Shown here: positions 7,259-9,108 of the stretch, piece by piece
Position numbering within the stretch: the stretch's first letter is position 1
How the letters are laid out: every line of letters starts with the position of its first letter
NCBI GenBank assembly: GCA_900553315.1
Contig: USCW01000058.1
Span: 1-9,108, forward strand
Source of the DNA: an uncultured Eubacteriales bacterium
GTDB lineage: Bacteria; Bacillota; Clostridia; Christensenellales; Aristaeellaceae
Direction: 5' to 3'
DNA: 9,108 bases
Translations under genes and position numbers: made by a program
Notes under the pieces: model-generated
The model's input: only the letters and a program-made list of their open reading frames with translations
What the model was told of the DNA's origin: nothing
The model's database searches: none

Positions 7259-7295
7259 AATTTGTCTGTACACATTCCCCGTGTGTACACAAATT
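7259..7295. promoter_or_regulatory. Interrupted palindrome (TGTACACA arms): candidate operator or hairpin
   Basis: TGTACACA (7267-7274) and TGTGTACA (7282-7289) are perfect inverted repeats seven bases apart. Outside them, AATTTGT (7259-7265) also pairs with ACAAATT (7289-7295), with two extra bases in the left arm. The right arm includes a perfect ten-base palindrome, TGTGTACACA (7282-7291). It lies five bases past the stop of the DUF362 gene and about 17 bases before the -35 of the regulator gene. It could be the regulator's own operator or a 3' hairpin of the DUF362 transcript. No T-run follows, which favours an operator. Confidence 0.5.
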
Positions 7296-7299
7296 CCTG

Positions 7300-8463
7300 T
7301 CATTTGCCGCCCATCAACCGATTTAGGGGACTGCGGTAGACGGAAATGGCCTTCGCCGGGCACATTTCCTGACAGCAATAGCAGCGGATGCACTTGCGGT
7401 AGTCGTATTTTGCCTTCTGGCCATGCCCGGAATGCACCGCTTTTTCTGCCACGGGGCACGCCTCCTGACAAATGCCGCAGGCGACGCACTTATGCTTATC
7501 CACCTTGGGCCGAGGCTGCAGCCCCGGCAGCAGCGGCGCAAGCTTGACGATCAGGCCCTTTTTCATAGCGCCGCGGAACACATCGAAGTCCGGCTGACCG
7601 AAATGCTCCGCCGCCTGTGCGACAGTCATCACGCCCGCAGGGGTCAGAATACCGATGTCATCCGGATTGCAGGTGCCGATCCCCGCCGCTGCGCCCGCCG
7701 TATTGGTGGGCACCGTTGCAGGATCAAGGTTGACCAGCGCTGCAAAGACCGTATCCAGCGCCACGGGATCATCGGAAAAGAGCAGCAGGTTCATGGCTTT
7801 CGGCGTGCCGGAGGTAGGCCCGTTGCCCTCCATAGCGACAATGCCGTCCATGATATGCAGCCGTGGCTTGACATAGCGATGGAGATCGGCCAGCATTTCC
7901 GCGAACACGGTGCTGTCCGGGTACTGCGCGTGCCCCGCCGCCTTATTGATGCCGCAGATGCAGCCATAGAGATTTTTCACCGCACCGGTAATGCGTTCCA
8001 GCGCATGTGTTTTCATTTTCGGCAGGTTGATGAACGCGTCGGCTTCCTGCACGCCATGGCACAAATAAAAGCTTTTGGCGCGGTATCCTTTGGGAAAGGT
8101 AACGATGCTGCCGCTCTCGAAGTCAGCCAGCGCAATGCCGTATTTTTGCGCTGCCTCCCCAATGCCGCAGGACTCCGCCGCCTTTTGGGGCGTAGCCGTG
8201 GGACTGCCCGGACTGTCGCCGTAGCTAATGTGGGTATAGCCCTCCTCACGCAGCAGCCGTGCCACAGCGCTGAATACCGCAGGATGCGTGGTGATTGCGC
8301 GCTGAGGGAGTGCCTTGCTCAGCAGGTTAGGCTTGAGGAGGATTTTCTCATCAGATTTGACAAAGGCAGAGATACCGCCCATGAGATTTATGCCCGTCTG
8401 TACAGCCGCAAAAACCTTCTCCTCGTCATAGCTGTTACAGGGGACAAGCGCCACCCGCGCCAT
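7300..8463 (-). CDS. DUF362 protein with C-terminal 2x[4Fe-4S] ferredoxin domain
   Basis: The 387-residue protein has a DUF362 region (about 1-300) and a bacterial two-cluster ferredoxin domain (about 320-375). DUF362 landmarks are ILLKPNLL (41-48), YGDSPGSPTA (81-90), FINLPKMKTH (144-153), GAVKNLYGCICG (160-171), MDGIVAMEGNGPTSG (205-219) and SDDPVALD (230-237). The ferredoxin cysteines are C326, C329, C332, C336 and C358, C361, C364, C368, each in the CxxCxxCxxxCP pattern; C363 is an extra cysteine. The role is probably cytoplasmic redox chemistry or cluster-dependent electron transfer; the reaction of DUF362 proteins is not established. No signal peptide is present. GGGAG lies about nine bases before the ATG. 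No convincing promoter was found in 8464-8640. It ends 114 bases before the start of the regulator gene, which has its own promoter, though read-through is possible. Confidence 0.88.
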   Translation of the reverse strand: MARVALVPCNSYDEEKVFAAVQTGINLMGGISAFVKSDEKILLKPNLLSKALPQRAITTHPAVFSAVARLLREEGYTHISYGDSPGSPTATPQKAAESCGIGEAAQKYGIALADFESGSIVTFPKGYRAKSFYLCHGVQEADAFINLPKMKTHALERITGAVKNLYGCICGINKAAGHAQYPDSTVFAEMLADLHRYVKPRLHIMDGIVAMEGNGPTSGTPKAMNLLLFSDDPVALDTVFAALVNLDPATVPTNTAGAAAGIGTCNPDDIGILTPAGVMTVAQAAEHFGQPDFDVFRGAMKKGLIVKLAPLLPGLQPRPKVDKHKCVACGICQEACPVAEKAVHSGHGQKAKYDYRKCIRCYCCQEMCPAKAISVYRSPLNRLMGGK

Positions 8464-8701
8464 GCCATCACGCTCCCATCCAGAAATATGTTATTATTTT
8501 ACACTTTTTTCGAAAAAGATGGTACATCGTTTATCGTCGTTTTATGTCGATGCGCGTTTGCTGGACCATTTGCTCTTATAATTTTGTTAAAAAACAGACA
8601 TAATTCGACAAAGTGTTTTTTTCGCAAATATGTCTAAATTGTAAACATGCTTCAAAAAAACGATTTTCCGACGATTCGACAAAACTTCCGTTTCTTCGCT
8701 G
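8464..8701. other. AT-rich divergent intergenic stretch with A/T tracts and a repeated ATTCGACAAA
   Basis: No gene is supported between the DUF362 start and the small-protein promoter. The stretch holds runs of six to seven A or T (near 8589, 8616 and 8654), a twelve-base palindrome TTTTTCGAAAAA (centred near 8510), and the ten-base direct repeat ATTCGACAAA at 8603-8612 and 8674-8683. These could be regulator sites or bent DNA. A 67-residue leftward frame here lacks a ribosome binding site and was not called. Confidence 0.4.
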
Positions 8702-8730
8702 TTGAAATCCGTGCGCGAAGGTTGTATCCT
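8702..8730 (+). promoter_or_regulatory. Promoter of the small-protein gene
   Basis: TTGAAA (8702-8707) matches the -35 consensus at five of six bases and is exactly 17 bases from TATCCT (8725-8730), which matches four of six. The predicted start near 8737 is the first base of a perfect hairpin. Confidence 0.55.
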
Positions 8731-8736
8731 GATAAC

Positions 8737-8756
8737 CGAAGCCCGGGTGGGCTTCG
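8737..8756 (+). promoter_or_regulatory. Perfect 8-bp leader hairpin at the predicted transcript 5' end
   Basis: CGAAGCCC (8737-8744) and GGGCTTCG (8749-8756) pair perfectly around GGGT. The stem would begin at or within a base or two of the RNA 5' end and lie 32 bases before the ATG, leaving the ribosome binding site free. Hairpins right at a 5' end commonly shield transcripts from decay; that function here is inferred. Confidence 0.55.
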
Positions 8757-8788
8757 AAACACGGTAGATGGGAATGGAGGGATACAGC

Positions 8789-8953
8789 ATGAACCAGAAC
8801 TACCTACAGGATCCACTCATTTTTATCCGTATACAAATGGAAAACGCATGGGACGATGGTGACTTGGAAAACGCTTTGCGCCTGAGCCGCATGATCGACG
8901 AATCTGCGCTCACCGAAGCAGCAGCGGAGCTGCCCCAAAAGCGCCGCGCCTAA
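8789..8953 (+). CDS. 54-residue small protein, weak Spo0E-like pattern
   Basis: The ATG at 8789 is chosen because GGAGGG (8776-8781) lies seven bases upstream; an in-frame ATG at 8768 has no such site. The product is acidic in the middle and basic at the end (PQKRRA). It has no signal peptide or membrane segment and is probably two short helices. The section MENAWDDGDLENALRLSRMID has a glycine turn, then a helix ending in LSRMID. Spacing is similar, but one or two residues shorter, to the helix-turn-helix of Spo0E-like aspartyl-phosphate phosphatases, which end in a SQELD motif. If true, it would dephosphorylate Spo0A-type response regulators. The resemblance is partial and could be chance. 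It has its own promoter, a leader hairpin, and a hairpin repeat behind it, so it is a tidy independent gene. I trust that it is a gene more than the Spo0E link. Confidence 0.65.
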   Translation: MNQNYLQDPLIFIRIQMENAWDDGDLENALRLSRMIDESALTEAAAELPQKRRA

Positions 8954-8987
8954 CGCAGACGATACATAAGATATATAATGAAATCAT

Positions 8988-9108
8988 ATGCGAGGGAGGG
9001 GCTTCTCTGAAGAGAAGCCCCCTCCCTCGCGCTCCCTCCCGAAGAGATTACGTTGGGGAGATTCTGGGGGAGAGGCCGCTTCTCTGAGAGAAGCGCCTCT
9101 CCCCCAGA
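8988..9108 (+). repeat. Two-hairpin GC-rich intergenic repeat, long copy B, cut by the window edge
   Basis: The unit starts 34 bases after the small-protein stop. Hairpin 1 (about 8991-9030) pairs CGAGGGAGGGG-CTTCTC with GAGAAG-CCCCCTCCCTCG around TGAA, with one bulged base. Hairpin 2 begins at ATTCTGGGGGAGAGG (9061 on) and pairs with the sequence running to 9108, where the window ends. It matches copy A (2962-3085) with few substitutions. The linker GCTCCCTCCCGAA-AGATT-ACGTTGGGGAG is shared almost base for base. Confidence 0.85.

Noticed and set aside
7423..8637. 404-codon plus-strand frame opposite the DUF362 gene
   Set aside because: Antisense shadow: rich in H, R and Q, no family features, while the minus strand encodes a clear DUF362-ferredoxin protein.
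8587..8790. 67-codon minus-strand frame in the AT-rich intergenic stretch
   Set aside because: No ribosome binding site, no family resemblance, and it would run over the small gene's promoter and leader hairpin.
1..9108. CRISPR array, tRNA, rRNA, riboswitch or insertion sequence
   Set aside because: No regularly spaced repeats, no tRNA-like cloverleaf or rRNA sequence, no known aptamer core and no transposase frame were found by reading.

Overview
The window most resembles a chromosomal segment from a low-to-mid-GC Bacillota (Clostridia-type) anaerobe, probably from a gut or rumen community. The evidence is strong AGGAGG-type ribosome binding sites, near-consensus sigma-A promoters, a DUF368 lipid-carrier translocase, a DUF362/ferredoxin protein and a large solute-binding lipoprotein-like protein. 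Coding regions look moderately GC-rich and intergenic regions AT-rich. The exact genus cannot be read from the sequence. I see no rRNA, tRNA, CRISPR array, transposase or phage gene.

Layout from left to right. (1) Positions 1-472, minus strand: the 5' 157 codons of a gene that runs off the left edge, encoding an unrecognised one-pass membrane protein. (2) 638-2947, plus: a secreted 769-residue protein with a beta-propeller-like N-terminal half and an ABC-type solute-binding-protein C-terminal half. No permease or ATPase gene is visible. (3) 3103-4566, minus: a 12-helix GPH-type sugar:cation symporter. (4) 4777-5634, plus: a DUF368/PopT polyprenyl-phosphate translocase, divergent from the symporter. 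(5) 5689-7185, minus: a 498-residue protein with an N-terminal helix-turn-helix and a long uncharacterised C-terminal region. (6) 7300-8463, minus: a DUF362 protein with a C-terminal 2x[4Fe-4S] ferredoxin domain. (7) 8789-8953, plus: a 54-residue small protein with weak Spo0E-like spacing of residues.

The most striking non-coding signal is a family of GC-rich hairpin repeats placed directly behind gene 3' ends (2962-3098, 5636-5680, 8988-9108, and a diverged version at 1-38). The two long copies are close to identical over about 120 bp and contain two successive hairpins. Base changes in the stems are compensated on the other arm. The three rightward copies all have the same polarity relative to the upstream gene.

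Other regulatory structure: a convincing extended -10 promoter for the DUF368 gene; a facing extended -10 promoter with an inverted repeat in its spacer for the symporter; an interrupted palindrome with TGTACACA arms upstream of the helix-turn-helix gene; and a perfect hairpin starting at the predicted transcription start of the small-protein gene. The genes do not form one operon. Solute-binding protein and symporter suggest a carbohydrate-uptake theme, but they are convergent and separately transcribed, so this link is an inference.
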